From Calothrix brevissima NIES-22 (GTDB lineage Bacteria > Cyanobacteriota > Cyanobacteriia > Cyanobacteriales > Nostocaceae): a stretch of 64,000 nucleotides of DNA. Each line of letters opens with the position of its first letter. Position 1 is the stretch's first letter. Shown here in pieces: positions 10,828-20,117 of this stretch. The stretch spans positions 4,277,083 to 4,341,082 of the forward strand of contig NZ_AP018207.1 of NCBI RefSeq assembly GCF_002367995.1, written 5' to 3'. The notes beneath the pieces were generated by a model. The model was not told the origin of the DNA. It worked only from the letters and a program-made list of their open reading frames with translations, and did no database searches. A program made the translations under genes and the position numbers.

Positions 10828-12186
10828 ATGACAAAAACTACCCCAACCACAGAGCAAGCGCTCATCACCGTTGAACAGGTAAACAAAAGTTTTCCTCTAC
10901 CTGATGGTAAAGGCGAGTTTACAGTTCTGCGTCAAATTAACGTGAGGGTACATTCAGGTGAAGTTGTTGCTTTATTAGGGCGTAGTGGTAGCGGTAAAAG
11001 CACCCTCCTGCGAATTATGGCAGGCTTGATTCCACCAAGTGAGGGGCAAGTCATTAGTAATGGCAAACGGCTACAGGGTGCTAACCAAGATGTAGCAATG
11101 GTTTTTCAAAGTTTTGCCTTGCTACCTTGGCTAACAGTACAAGAAAACGTAGAACTGGGGCTAGAAGCGCAAGGAGTCAGCCTAGAACTGCGCCGACAAC
11201 GCGCTCTCAAAGCTATTGACTTGGTAGGTTTAGACGGTTTTGAAAGTGCCTATCCCAAAGAATTATCTGGTGGGATGAAACAGCGAGTTGGCTTTGCACG
11301 GGCATTTGTGATTGAACCGCAAGTATTATTTATGGATGAGCCATTTAGTGCCTTAGATGTACTAACGGCTGAGAACCTGCGAGGTGAAATTGACGACCTG
11401 TGGAATGCTGGTAGCTTCCCTTCTAAAAGTATCTTAATTGTCACCCACAATATTGAGGAAGCAGTATTTTTAGCCGACAGGGTGATTATTTTAGGAGCAA
11501 ATCCGGGACGGGTTCGTGGTGAAGTTGTGATTGATTTACCTCGCCCCCACGATCGCACAAATCCTCGCTTTAAAGCTTTAGTAGACTACATATATACGGT
11601 AATGACAAATCCAGAAGCAGAAGTCACTGGAGAAGTCACAGTCGCTCAGTCTGATGCACCACCAGAAAAAATTAAATCACCCTACGCCCAGATAATACCT
11701 CATGCACGAGTTGGGGGAATTAGTGGTCTTTTAGAATTAATTGTTGAACAGCCAGAAAGCAAGGAAGATATTTTTAAGTTAGCACAGCGAATACAACTAG
11801 CAGTAGATGACTTATTGCCAATTCTAGATGCTGCGGTCTTGTTAGGTTTTGCTGAGGTGACACAAGGTGATGTTCAATTGACTGACATTGGACGCGACTT
11901 TGCAACCACAACTATTCTCCGAAGTAAAGACCTATTCCGGCAACAAGTTCTGCAAAATGTACCGATGTTGGTCAGTATATTACAAACACTACGAGAGAGA
12001 CGCATTGGCTCAATGCGGGCAGATTTCTTTATAGATTTGCTGGATGAACATTTTCCTCACATAGAAGCCGAACGACAATTTGCTACCGCAGTTGACTGGG
12101 GTCGTTATGCAGAATTATTTGAGTATGACTCTAGAGAAGAACGCCTGTATTTACCAGAGCCAATTTTTGCAGAGCACAGAGAATAG
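10828..12186 (+). CDS. ABC transporter ATPase with C-terminal AAA-associated domain
   Basis: A 452-residue ATPase partner of the upstream double permease. Residues 1 to about 255 form a nitrate/sulfonate-type ABC domain: Walker A GRSGSGKST, signature LSGGMKQR, and Walker B VLFMDEPFSALD, which ends in the D-loop. Residues about 285-440 are an added domain of the AAA-associated C-terminal type (winged-helix-like), found on ATPases paired with double permeases; it may be regulatory. The gap to the permease is 99 bp with no terminator seen, so one operon is likely. The 3' end runs into a CAATAGT repeat. Substrate cannot be read from sequence. Confidence 0.9.
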   Translation: MTKTTPTTEQALITVEQVNKSFPLPDGKGEFTVLRQINVRVHSGEVVALLGRSGSGKSTLLRIMAGLIPPSEGQVISNGKRLQGANQDVAMVFQSFALLPWLTVQENVELGLEAQGVSLELRRQRALKAIDLVGLDGFESAYPKELSGGMKQRVGFARAFVIEPQVLFMDEPFSALDVLTAENLRGEIDDLWNAGSFPSKSILIVTHNIEEAVFLADRVIILGANPGRVRGEVVIDLPRPHDRTNPRFKALVDYIYTVMTNPEAEVTGEVTVAQSDAPPEKIKSPYAQIIPHARVGGISGLLELIVEQPESKEDIFKLAQRIQLAVDDLLPILDAAVLLGFAEVTQGDVQLTDIGRDFATTTILRSKDLFRQQVLQNVPMLVSILQTLRERRIGSMRADFFIDLLDEHFPHIEAERQFATAVDWGRYAELFEYDSREERLYLPEPIFAEHRE

Positions 12187-12246
12187 TTCGGAAAATCGCT
12201 GTAAATATGAAGATGCTGAACTTTATGCTGATTTAGCTCTCTTAAG

Positions 12247-12345
12247 AGTCAATAGTCAATAGTCAACAGTCAATAGTCAACAGTCAATAGTCAATAGTCA
12301 ATAGTCAATAGTCAATAGTCAACCGTCAACCGTCAACCATCAACC
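12247..12345. repeat. Heptameric spacer repeat (CAATAGT/CAACAGT)
   Basis: About fourteen copies of CAATAGT, CAACAGT, CAACCGT or CAACCAT, matching the CAACAGT-type repeat of heterocystous cyanobacteria. It fills much of the 360-bp gap before the next kinase; the rest (12346-12549) shows only a probable leader with a TAGGAG box at 12532-12537. Confidence 0.85.
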
Positions 12346-12549
12346 AAGCCTTTGACAGCCAACTACGATCTTTCTACAATGACCCTTTAGAAACGAAAAC
12401 AAGTCTTTGAGTCAAACATCTAGTATATCTTTATTCCTTTTCCTCAAAGCTGTAACCTGAGATAGTTGTAAAATTCCTCCAGAAAGCCGAAAGTCTATAA
12501 AAAAGCATAGAAACTAATTTTTTAGTCTAGCTAGGAGTCTATACCCATA

Positions 12550-14664
12550 ATGCCGTCCGAATTACCAGTAAATATTCTCCTGGTTGATGACCACGCCGAA
12601 AACTTGTTGGCTTTAGAAGCTATATTACACAGCTTGGGTCAGAATCTGGTAAGGGCGACATCGGGGGCCCAAGCTTTGAGATGTTTGCTCAATCAAGATT
12701 TTGCAGTAATTTTGCTCGATGTGCAAATGCCAGAGATGGATGGATTTGATACAGCCACTCTCATCCGCCAAAGAGAGCGATCGCGTCATACGCCGATTAT
12801 TTTTTTGACGGCATTTAGTACCAACGAATCAATGGTATTTAAAGGCTATTCTTTAGGCGCAGTAGACTATCTGTTTAAGCCCATTGAGCCAGAAATATTG
12901 AAATCAAAGGTAGCGGCGTTTGTCGATTTATTCCAAAAAACCGCAGAGGTAGAACGCCAAGCTGCCCAATTAGCAGCCTTAAATAGCAGTTTGCAAAAGA
13001 GTGAAGAACAGTTTCGTTCTTTATGTGTTAACTCGCCAATCGGCATTTTTTTAACAGATGCTGAGGGTAATTGTACTTATACAAATCCCCGCTACCAAAC
13101 AATTTTAGGGATTTCTGGTGCAGAATGTTTAGACAAAGGTTGGTTGCGATCGCTAGCACCCCAAGATAGAGAAACTATCTTTGCAGATTGGACAAACTGC
13201 GCCCAACAAGGCAAAGAATACTATAACGAGTTTACTATTCTCACCCCAGAGGGGGATGTAAAATGGTTAACTTTGCGTTCCTCACCGATGCTATCTGAGC
13301 GAGGCACAGTTATTGGTTATGTAGGTACAGTAGAAGATATTAGCGATCGCAAACGAGCGGAAGAAGAACGCGCTAAATTAATCCGCGAACAAGCCGCACT
13401 CAAAGAAGCGGAAGCCGCCAACCGCATGAAAGATGAGTTTTTAGCCACCTTATCTCACGAACTGCGTACCCCTTTAAATTCAATTCTCGGTTGGTCGAAA
13501 CTTTTACGCAATCGCAAACTCGATGAAAAAGCTACGGCGCGAGCTTTGGAAACCATTGAACGCAACGCCCTGTTACAAGAACAACTCATCGAAGATATTT
13601 TAGATGTCTCGCGCATCATTCGCGGCAAACTATTTTTAAATATCTGTCCTGTCAATTTAGTTACAGTGATTGACGCCGCCGTAGATACAGTACGTCTCCA
13701 AGCCGAAGCCAAAAATTTGACATTTGAATTTGCGATCGCACCCAGTGAAGCAGGTAGCATTGATGAAGTGAGGAAAAAAGCCAAAAAGCTCAAAGAGAAT
13801 AACGGCTACGTCTCTGTAGCTAGCCATTTAGCTTCACCCTTTATGGTTTCTGGCGATCCTGATAGATTACAACAAGTCGTCTGGAATTTACTCAGCAATG
13901 CAATTAAGTTCACACCCCAAAACGGGCGAGTAGAAATTAGATTATCAGCAATTAAAGGTAAAGAAATCAAAGACAGCTACGCCCAAATTCAGGTAAGCGA
14001 TACAGGGATAGGCATAAAACCCGACTTTTTGCAATATGTATTCGATCGCTTTCGTCAAGCAGATGGTAGTACAACTCGCAGTCATACCGGCTTAGGATTA
14101 GGATTAGCGATCGCGCGTCACTTAGTAGAATTACATGGTGGAACTATCCAAGCTGATAGCCCAGGTGAGGGACAAGGCGCAACTTTTACTGTCAAATTAC
14201 CATTTTTAGCAGCTAAAACCCAAGAAAGCGGCGAAAATTCCCCGGAAAAAGCCTTAGTTACCCCCAAATTACCCCTAAAAAATTTACGACTGCTAGTAGT
14301 CGATGACGATACTGATACCCGCCATTTTCTTACCGTCGCCTTACAACAAGCTGGTGCAGAAGTCACATCTGTAAATTCCGTTCAAGCAGCCCTGGCTGCA
14401 ATTCAAAAATATCCCCTAGATATTTTAATTAGCGATATTGGAATGCCAGACGAAGACGGTTATACATTAATTCGCAAAGTCAGACTGCTACCACCAGAAC
14501 AAGGCGGAACAATTCCCGCGATCGCTCTTACCGCCTATGCTAGAGAAGAAGACGCCAAACAAGCAATAGAAGCTGGTTTTCACATGTATGCGACTAAACC
14601 AGTAGAACCAACTCAATTAATTGATGCGATTGTTAAATTAGCCGAACAGAATTACCCAAATTAA
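12550..14664 (+). CDS. Hybrid histidine kinase REC-PAS-HisKA-HATPase-REC
   Basis: A 704-residue soluble hybrid kinase. The N-terminal receiver (about 7-125) carries acceptor Asp57 in LLDVQMPEMDGF. A PAS sensor with PAC follows (about 150-275), then a short coiled coil. HisKA has the phospho-acceptor His303 in [15 protein letters not shown]. The HATPase covers about 420-555 with its N and G boxes. The C-terminal receiver (about 580-700) has Asp629. The input receiver suggests it is driven by another kinase through phosphorelay, possibly the HAMP-array kinase 5 kb upstream; that partner is inference. The last dozen codons belong to a perfect 176-bp tandem duplication, so a second copy of the gene end lies just downstream. 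Confidence 0.92.
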   Translation: MPSELPVNILLVDDHAENLLALEAILHSLGQNLVRATSGAQALRCLLNQDFAVILLDVQMPEMDGFDTATLIRQRERSRHTPIIFLTAFSTNESMVFKGYSLGAVDYLFKPIEPEILKSKVAAFVDLFQKTAEVERQAAQLAALNSSLQKSEEQFRSLCVNSPIGIFLTDAEGNCTYTNPRYQTILGISGAECLDKGWLRSLAPQDRETIFADWTNCAQQGKEYYNEFTILTPEGDVKWLTLRSSPMLSERGTVIGYVGTVEDISDRKRAEEERAKLIREQAALKEAEAANRMKDEFLATLSHELRTPLNSILGWSKLLRNRKLDEKATARALETIERNALLQEQLIEDILDVSRIIRGKLFLNICPVNLVTVIDAAVDTVRLQAEAKNLTFEFAIAPSEAGSIDEVRKKAKKLKENNGYVSVASHLASPFMVSGDPDRLQQVVWNLLSNAIKFTPQNGRVEIRLSAIKGKEIKDSYAQIQVSDTGIGIKPDFLQYVFDRFRQADGSTTRSHTGLGLGLAIARHLVELHGGTIQADSPGEGQGATFTVKLPFLAAKTQESGENSPEKALVTPKLPLKNLRLLVVDDDTDTRHFLTVALQQAGAEVTSVNSVQAALAAIQKYPLDILISDIGMPDEDGYTLIRKVRLLPPEQGGTIPAIALTAYAREEDAKQAIEAGFHMYATKPVEPTQLIDAIVKLAEQNYPN

Positions 14665-14678
14665 AATATTTCCTAATT

Positions 14679-14776
14679 ATACCAATTTGACAAAATCCGA
14701 CAGATTGTAGGGGCACTGGCACTGCCATGCCCTCTAGAATATTTTGATGTGTAGCAAAGATTATTTGAATTGGTAT
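14679..14776 (+). mobile_element. Family A miniature element, intact copy
   Basis: A 98-bp element with terminal inverted repeats ATACCAATT (14679-14687) and AATTGGTAT (14768-14776). The core has GATTGTAGGGGCACTGGC and CCCTCTAGAATATTTTGATG. No coding capacity; MITE-like. Confidence 0.75.
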
Positions 14777-14854
14777 AAGACAAAGGCTATTTTTAGCGAA
14801 TGCGATTGTTAAATTAGCCGAACAGAATTACCCAAATTAAAATATTTCCTAATT

Positions 14855-14952
14855 ATACCAATTTGACAAAATCCGACAGATTGTAGGGGCACTGGCACTG
14901 CCATGCCCTCTAGAATATTTTGATGTGTAGCAAAGATTATTTGAATTGGTAT
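14855..14952 (+). mobile_element. Family A miniature element, second copy by local duplication
   Basis: Identical to the element at 14679-14776 and placed exactly 176 bp downstream. It arose by tandem duplication of the region, not by a second insertion. Confidence 0.75.
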
Positions 14953-15054
14953 AAGACAAAGGCTATTTTTAGCGAATGCGATCGCAAAAACGAGAAAACC
15001 TAGCTGTAATACAGCTTGTTGTTCAACATGGCAATTTTTCAGCAATTAATCAAC

Positions 15055-15350
15055 CCAAAAACTTGCGCAAAACACCAAAATGATTGCGCGATTTACCGAA
15101 ATGAGTAAGCAATCAGGCTTTTTATCTGCGGAAAACACCAAAATGACTGCGTGATTTACCAAAATAAGAAAGCAATAAGGCTTTTTGAGTAGGTGAAATG
15201 GCTTTTTACCTGCGGAAAACACCAAAACCAGAAAGCAATAAGGCTTTTTGAGTAGTTAAAATGGCTTTTTAAGTAAGTGAAATGGCTTTTTGCTTACTTA
15301 AAACATCTAAATGAGAAAGTAATCAGCTTTTTTGTTTACTCAAAATATAA
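15055..15350. repeat. Irregular array of GGCTTTTT-containing units
   Basis: Loosely repeated blocks of about 60 bp, each with AAAGCAATAAGGCTTTTT or a close variant. They are separated by variants of GCGGAAAACACCAAAA and AAAATGGCTTTTT. Repeats are imperfect and spacing is uneven, so this is not a CRISPR. No frame stays open through it, and I do not recognise the family. Confidence 0.6.
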
Positions 15351-15456
15351 AAATGAGTCTTTAATTTAAATAAATCATCAAGCGCTGTCTACCACAGGCT
15401 ACGCCTACAGACTTTTTGAGTCAGCAATCAGTTAGAGCATTACAATCACCTGTGTC

Positions 15457-15759
15457 ATATCCATTTGAAAAAATAATGCGACAGATGGTAGGGGCGTGGC
15501 ACTGCCCATTGGTGTCAACTTAACGTGAAACCCGCTTGGCGACAACTTTCTGCCCTCACCCCCAGCCCCTCTCCCACAGGAGAGGGGAGCAAGAGATTTA
15601 ATTCCCCTTCTCCCAAGGGAGAAGGGGTTAGGGGATGAGGGCGAGAGGGTTTTGCACAACGCCTGCCCTATATAGCTTTTAGCTTAAGTTGACACGTATG
15701 GGCACTGCTATGCCCTCTAGAATATATTGATGTGTCGCCGATATTATTTGAATTGGTAT
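15457..15759 (+). mobile_element. Family A miniature element interrupted by a family C element
   Basis: The left half (ATATCCATTT, then GACAGATGGTAGGGGCGTGG) lies at 15457-15505 and the right half (CTCTAGAATATATTGATG ... AATTGGTAT) at 15702-15759. A family C element lies between them. Removing it restores a copy close to those at 14679 and 24026. Confidence 0.75.
15506..15701 (+). mobile_element. Family C miniature element, copy 2, with target duplication
   Basis: A 196-bp element with termini CCATTGGTGTCAACTTAA and the inverse of CCATACGTGTCAACTTAA. It is flanked on both sides by GCACTGC (15499-15505 and 15702-15708), a 7-bp target-site duplication. The internal GC-rich palindrome matches copy 1 at 7464-7659. 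No protein, so it would need a transposase in trans. Confidence 0.8.
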
Positions 15760-15863
15760 TACAGCATGTTTCAGATAAATTAGGTACGCGCTTCGGGCAT
15801 GGCAATGCCAGTGCCCCTACAATCAACGATAATTTGTAGCTCACCAAGTGGCAATCTGCTGTA
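15760..15863 (+). mobile_element. Family B miniature element, copy 1
   Basis: A 104-bp element with ends TACAGCA (15760-15766) and TGCTGTA (15857-15863) and core GGTACGCGCTTCGGGCATGG. It abuts the family A element directly. Part of its core is the reverse complement of the family A core. Confidence 0.75.
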
Positions 15864-15969
15864 TTTGTATTGATATTAAATTAGTTAGGTTTTAGCACCT
15901 CACAAATAAAGACAACCAATTTAAAAATTTATTGTAGTTTTCTCCAACTATTAGGAATTAGTAATTATT

Positions 15970-16935
15970 TTATCCTCTTGCTGATAACCAATTAGTTAAA
16001 TCAGCCATCGAGGTAAAATCAAGTAAATCCTCAGCTAATGTTTCCAACTCGTTAATAGTTAAAGAGCGCACCTGCTCAAGTAATGCCTCATCAACATTAC
16101 CTAAACGACGATTGAGTTGTCTTGTCACTAATGATAATGCTTCTTGTTGCTTGCCGATTTCAATACCACTGCGCTCAAAAGAAGTTACATATTTCATCCG
16201 TCGTCTAGCCTCCAGTTGTTGTATTTCTAGTTTAAACTCTGCTTCTAAATTGGGTGGCAAAGTTAACATCCAATCCACAAACGCGATTAAATTAATTACA
16301 TCCTGCTCTTCAAAGCCTTTTTCATACAACCTTTGTACTAAAGCCAATTTTTGCTGTTTACGGTTGTTACGATCATTACGGGTATTCAGTGCTGCTAAGT
16401 TTGCCATGACTACCGTTGCGAATGGGTTATTGTCGTTGTCTAGTTCCAATAACCTTGGTTGATAATCTATCAACTTAATAATCGGAAATTGAAAATTTAA
16501 CGTACATCCAAATAGACTATAACCAAATTGTTCCGGTCGCCAATTTGCTTTTTCATCACCTAAAATTGCTAAAGAAGCTACGGATTTTTTGTATCTATCG
16601 TAAATGCGATAATTATAGGTATACATCCTCGCGGCAAAATCTGCTTCTTCTTGAGATTGCACCTCAACATGAATTAACACCCAAGTTTCTTGACCATTTT
16701 GTAGATAAACTTTGACCAATTTGTCAGCAAAACGGCGACCGATTTCTGCATCAACTACTACTTCTTGTAATTCTTTATCGAGAAATTCTGGCTGTTGTCT
16801 CCAATCAATTTCATTATATGCATTGGGGAAAAAAAACTGCATAAATTCGGAAAAATATGTTTGTAAAATATCCTTCCAAGGCGAATCATATTCGGTTGCG
16901 GGATTGAGATTTTTGTTGTCATTATTATCAGTCAT
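15970..16935 (-). CDS. Rpn-family PD-(D/E)XK nuclease / putative transposase with DUF4351
   Basis: A cytoplasmic protein of about 320 residues of the Rpn (recombination-promoting nuclease, transposase_31-like) group, very common in cyanobacteria. A PD-(D/E)XK-like core is visible: VVVDAEIGRRFADKL followed by HVEVQSQ with catalytic-type E and Q. Its C-terminus (ALSLVTRQLNRRLG ... LADLLDF-type helices) matches DUF4351. I favour ATG 16935 (MTDNNDNKN); an ATG at 16980 would add 15 residues. No terminal repeats flank it, so it is not an obvious insertion sequence. Rpn proteins are implicated in RecA-independent recombination and in phage defence; the role here is unknown. Confidence 0.8.
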   Translation of the reverse strand: MTDNNDNKNLNPATEYDSPWKDILQTYFSEFMQFFFPNAYNEIDWRQQPEFLDKELQEVVVDAEIGRRFADKLVKVYLQNGQETWVLIHVEVQSQEEADFAARMYTYNYRIYDRYKKSVASLAILGDEKANWRPEQFGYSLFGCTLNFQFPIIKLIDYQPRLLELDNDNNPFATVVMANLAALNTRNDRNNRKQQKLALVQRLYEKGFEEQDVINLIAFVDWMLTLPPNLEAEFKLEIQQLEARRRMKYVTSFERSGIEIGKQQEALSLVTRQLNRRLGNVDEALLEQVRSLTINELETLAEDLLDFTSMADLTNWLSARG

Positions 16936-16980
16936 TAGCGTCAATTGTGTCTTGCTTGGGCGATCGCTTAATTTTTTCAT

Positions 16981-17372
16981 CGCACCTGTATATCACTAAA
17001 AACATGCAATAAACCTTAAAAAAGCTTTATTTTACCTAAAAAAACATTTAATAGAATATATGGCAATAAATTATACCGAATATCTAGCTCATAACATCCA
17101 AACCCGACCAATCGAATTAGCTATTCAGGCGATGTTAGTCCACAACCAAGTATAATCATCTCTCTTCCCTAGCCCCTAGCCCCTAATCCCTAGCCCCTAC
17201 TTTTAAAACTTCAGCAGGTAGAAATATTTACACGCTCTCCTATTAACAAAATTCTTAATATTGGCAGAATTTGTTAACGAGATGGGCTAAGGAATTCTAA
17301 AAAGTCAATTCTCAATCGAGATTGTGGGATATTGTTAAATAGGTTAGAGATTAAGCGAATAAATAATTAAGA
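16981..17372. other. Intergenic region before the aminotransferase
   Basis: It contains a CCCTAGC-type heptamer run at 17167-17200 and a 31-codon open frame at 17060-17155 (starting MAINYTEYLAHN) with no clear ribosome-binding site, possibly a gene fragment. Otherwise AT-rich with nothing recognised. Confidence 0.4.
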
Positions 17373-18539
17373 ATGAAACTGGCAGCACGAGTAAGTCAGG
17401 TAACACCCTCTTTAACCTTAGCGATCGCAGCTAAAGCTAAGGCAATGAAAGCAGAGGGGATAGATGTTTGTAGTTTTAGCGCTGGAGAACCGGATTTTGA
17501 TACCCCAGCCCATATCAAAGCAGCAGCCGAAAAAGCTTTGGATGAAGGGAAAACCAAATATGGCGCAGCCGCCGGAGAACCAAAGTTAAGGGAAGCGATC
17601 GCCCACAAGCTGAAAACAGATAACGGACTCGATTACAAAGCCGAAAATGTCATCGTCACCAATGGCGGGAAACATTCTCTCTACAACTTGATCGTCGCCC
17701 TCATCGATCCAGGTGATGAAGTCATTATTCCCGCTCCCTATTGGCTCAGTTATCCAGAGATGGTTACCTTAGTCGGCGGAGTATCCGTAATTGTACATAC
17801 AGATGCTTCTACAGGCTATAAAATTACTCCCGAACAACTGCGCCAAGCAATTACCCCCAAAACCAAGCTATTTATCCTCAATTCACCATCTAACCCTACG
17901 GGAATGGTATATACCCCAGAGGAAATTAAAGCCTTGGCAGAGGTAGTAGTTGATGCAGATATCTTTGTTGTTTCTGACGAAATTTACGAGAAAATTCTCT
18001 ACGATGGCGCAGAACATATCAGCATCGGTTCCTTGGGAAAAGAAATTTTCGCCCGGACTTTAATTAGTAACGGCTTTGCCAAAGCTTATTCTATGACAGG
18101 CTGGCGACTTGGCTATTTAGCCGGGCCTGTAGAAATCATTAAAGCCGCCAGTACCATCCAAGGGCATAGTACATCTAACGTTTGTACCTTTGCCCAATAT
18201 GGCGCGATCGCGGCTCTAGAAAGTTCCCAAGACTGCGTGGAAGAAATGCGCCAAGCCTTTGCCAAACGGCGACAGGTAATGTTAGACAGGCTCAACGCCA
18301 TCCCCGGCTTGAGTTGTCCCAAACCAGATGGTGCTTTTTATCTGTTCCCCGACATCAGCAAAACCGGCTTAAAATCCCTAGAATTCTGCGATGCGCTGAT
18401 CGAAGAACATCAAGTAGCAGTAATTCCAGGTATTGCCTTTGGTGCCGATAAAAACATCCGCCTTTCCTACGCCACAGACATGGCAACAATTGAAAAAGGC
18501 ATGGATCGATTAGAGAAATTTGTGCGATCGCGAATTTAG
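17373..18539 (+). CDS. aspC: Class I PLP-dependent aspartate/prephenate aminotransferase
   Basis: A 388-residue cytoplasmic aminotransferase of subgroup I-beta. It would transfer the amino group of aspartate (and possibly prephenate) to 2-oxoglutarate, serving amino-acid synthesis and nitrogen distribution. Motifs seen: N-terminal [30 protein letters not shown], the PLP Schiff-base Lys237 in [16 protein letters not shown], and substrate-binding Arg in IRLSYA near the end. Length matches the family (about 385-400). It starts at ATG 17373. It stands alone, with repeats on both sides, so it is probably monocistronic. Confidence 0.93.
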   Translation: MKLAARVSQVTPSLTLAIAAKAKAMKAEGIDVCSFSAGEPDFDTPAHIKAAAEKALDEGKTKYGAAAGEPKLREAIAHKLKTDNGLDYKAENVIVTNGGKHSLYNLIVALIDPGDEVIIPAPYWLSYPEMVTLVGGVSVIVHTDASTGYKITPEQLRQAITPKTKLFILNSPSNPTGMVYTPEEIKALAEVVVDADIFVVSDEIYEKILYDGAEHISIGSLGKEIFARTLISNGFAKAYSMTGWRLGYLAGPVEIIKAASTIQGHSTSNVCTFAQYGAIAALESSQDCVEEMRQAFAKRRQVMLDRLNAIPGLSCPKPDGAFYLFPDISKTGLKSLEFCDALIEEHQVAVIPGIAFGADKNIRLSYATDMATIEKGMDRLEKFVRSRI

Positions 18540-18543
18540 AATT

Positions 18544-18708
18544 ATGGGGCATGGGGCATGGGGCAATTCAATTTTGGATTTTGGATTTGCGATTTTGGAT
18601 TGGGTTTGAATCTAAAATCTAAAATCTAAAATCTAAAATTCCTTGTCCCCCCTGTCCTCCTTGTCCCCCCTGTCCTCCTTGTCCCCCTTGTCTCCCATGT
18701 CTCCCCTA
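18544..18708. repeat. Mixed short tandem repeats after the aminotransferase
   Basis: Four types in a row: GGGGCAT, GGATTTT, AAAATCT, and CCTTGTCCC/CCTGTCCTC 9-mers. They separate two convergent genes. No T-tailed hairpin seen. Confidence 0.8.
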
Positions 18709-18714
18709 TCAATC

Positions 18715-19902
18715 TCACAACAACCCCATCTCCTGCAAACCCTGACGCAGCCTTTGGGCTTCTTCGGGGTTTTGCTCTTGGTGGAGAGCGATCGCATTTT
18801 TAAAAGCAATTAAACTAGCTTGATGATTGCCGACTTTTAGCTGCACTACTCCTAAATTTTGATAAGCTTCTGCATATCTGGGGTTTAACTTGATGGCTTT
18901 TTGATAAGAGGCGATCGCATCGGTAAATAAACCCATAGCCTTTAATGTCATGCCTAAATTGTAATGTCCGGCAGCAAAATTATCGTCAATTTTCAAAGCT
19001 GCTTCATAAGCTTTTCTGGCAGTTTTTAAATCTCCTGCCTCTTTGAGTAAATTTCCAATATTGTTATATGCACCCAACTTTAAAATTGGATAAATTGGTA
19101 ACTTAATAGCTGCTTGATAATGCAAACTAGCTTGTTTAGGATTCTGTAACCGACTGTAAGCAATTCCTAAATGATAATGCAGTTCATATAAAATTTCGTA
19201 GTTTTCTTCACTGGTTCTTACTCCTCGTTTAAGAAGTTCTATCCCTTCATTAATTTTACCAGTGGTCACATACAAAGCCCCCAACTTACTACATACATAA
19301 GCATCGTAAGGATGAGCGGCTAAAAATTGTTCCATTGCTGCTTGAGCTTTCGCGTATTTATTACCTTGCGCGATCGCACTTTTTTGATATCCTTTATGGA
19401 GAATCGCCACCCCTTGTAAATAGCCAATTTGCCACTTAGGTTCCTTAGCCAAAATTGTCGCTACGCTATCATCAATTAAAGCGTGATAAGGACGCGAAAA
19501 TTGAATTTCTGGGTGACGGCGAAACAGTCGAGATACTAAAGAATAAGGTGATTGTTCGGCACCAACTTCTTGACGTAGTAGGTTAATTAAAAGATATTCT
19601 TCACTTTGAATTACAGAATAAATTTGTGGTACAATTTCCGGTGTTAGCGTTTCATCTGCATCTAAAACTAACACCCAGTTACCTTTAACATATTTGAGAG
19701 CTTCATTGCGAGCAGTACTAAAATTATTGTTCCATTTAAACTGATGTACTTTTGCACCGTAAGATTTAGCGATTTCTGGAGTGCGATCGCTAGAGCCTGT
19801 ATCTAAAATTACCATCTCATCGACAACATTTGCTACACTGCTGAGACATTTATGCAGTGTAGCTGCCTCATTTTTCACAATCATGCACAGGCTAAGATTC
19901 AT
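18715..19902 (-). CDS. GT2 glycosyltransferase with C-terminal TPR repeats
   Basis: A 395-residue soluble protein. The first 200 or so residues are a GT-A glycosyltransferase family 2 domain: MIVKNEAATLHKCL at the nucleotide-binding end, DTGSSDRT, and the metal-binding VLDADET. The rest (about 200-390) is tetratricopeptide repeats with the typical AYNNIGNLLKEAGD and AGHYNLGMTLKAMG blocks, likely a protein-binding scaffold. The TPR-GT2 fusion is common in cyanobacteria; donor and acceptor sugars cannot be predicted. It converges with the aminotransferase gene. ATG 19902 is the start. No neighbour suggests a pathway. Confidence 0.88.
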   Translation of the reverse strand: MNLSLCMIVKNEAATLHKCLSSVANVVDEMVILDTGSSDRTPEIAKSYGAKVHQFKWNNNFSTARNEALKYVKGNWVLVLDADETLTPEIVPQIYSVIQSEEYLLINLLRQEVGAEQSPYSLVSRLFRRHPEIQFSRPYHALIDDSVATILAKEPKWQIGYLQGVAILHKGYQKSAIAQGNKYAKAQAAMEQFLAAHPYDAYVCSKLGALYVTTGKINEGIELLKRGVRTSEENYEILYELHYHLGIAYSRLQNPKQASLHYQAAIKLPIYPILKLGAYNNIGNLLKEAGDLKTARKAYEAALKIDDNFAAGHYNLGMTLKAMGLFTDAIASYQKAIKLNPRYAEAYQNLGVVQLKVGNHQASLIAFKNAIALHQEQNPEEAQRLRQGLQEMGLL

Positions 19903-20067
19903 AATTAAAGCACTCTAATGATTTGAGAAATTTTACCTATTTCTCAATCGAATATAACCGTTTTTAATTTAGTTAAAGAATAGTGAATTTATCCAGAAAA
20001 ATTCCCCTCAAGCCTGTCACCTCACAATCAGCCCCATTGAATCAGCAAAAATCGCTAACCATCAAGA

Positions 20068-20112
20068 CAATTGTACAGACGCGATTCATCGCGTCTCAGA
20101 TTCATCGCGTCT
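20068..20112. repeat. GACGCGAT/ATCGCGTC palindromic repeat
   Basis: One of four copies (also 35129-35160, 41084-41140, 62174-62200) built on CAATTGTACAGACGCGATT and ATCGCGTCTC. Partly palindromic, so it could fold in RNA. Confidence 0.6.
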
Positions 20113-20117
20113 CCCTT

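Larger units (their letters stand above)
14625..14981 (+). repeat. Perfect 176-bp tandem duplication covering the kinase gene end and a family A element
   Basis: Bases 14625-14805 recur without a mismatch at 14801-14981. Each unit has the last coding bases of the kinase, its stop codon, one family A element and a short tail. The units meet at the word GCGATTG/GCGATCG, suggesting a short-homology crossover. Confidence 0.9.

Noticed and set aside
15055-15350. Possible CRISPR array
   Set aside because: Units are imperfect, spacers are not of uniform length and no cas gene is near.
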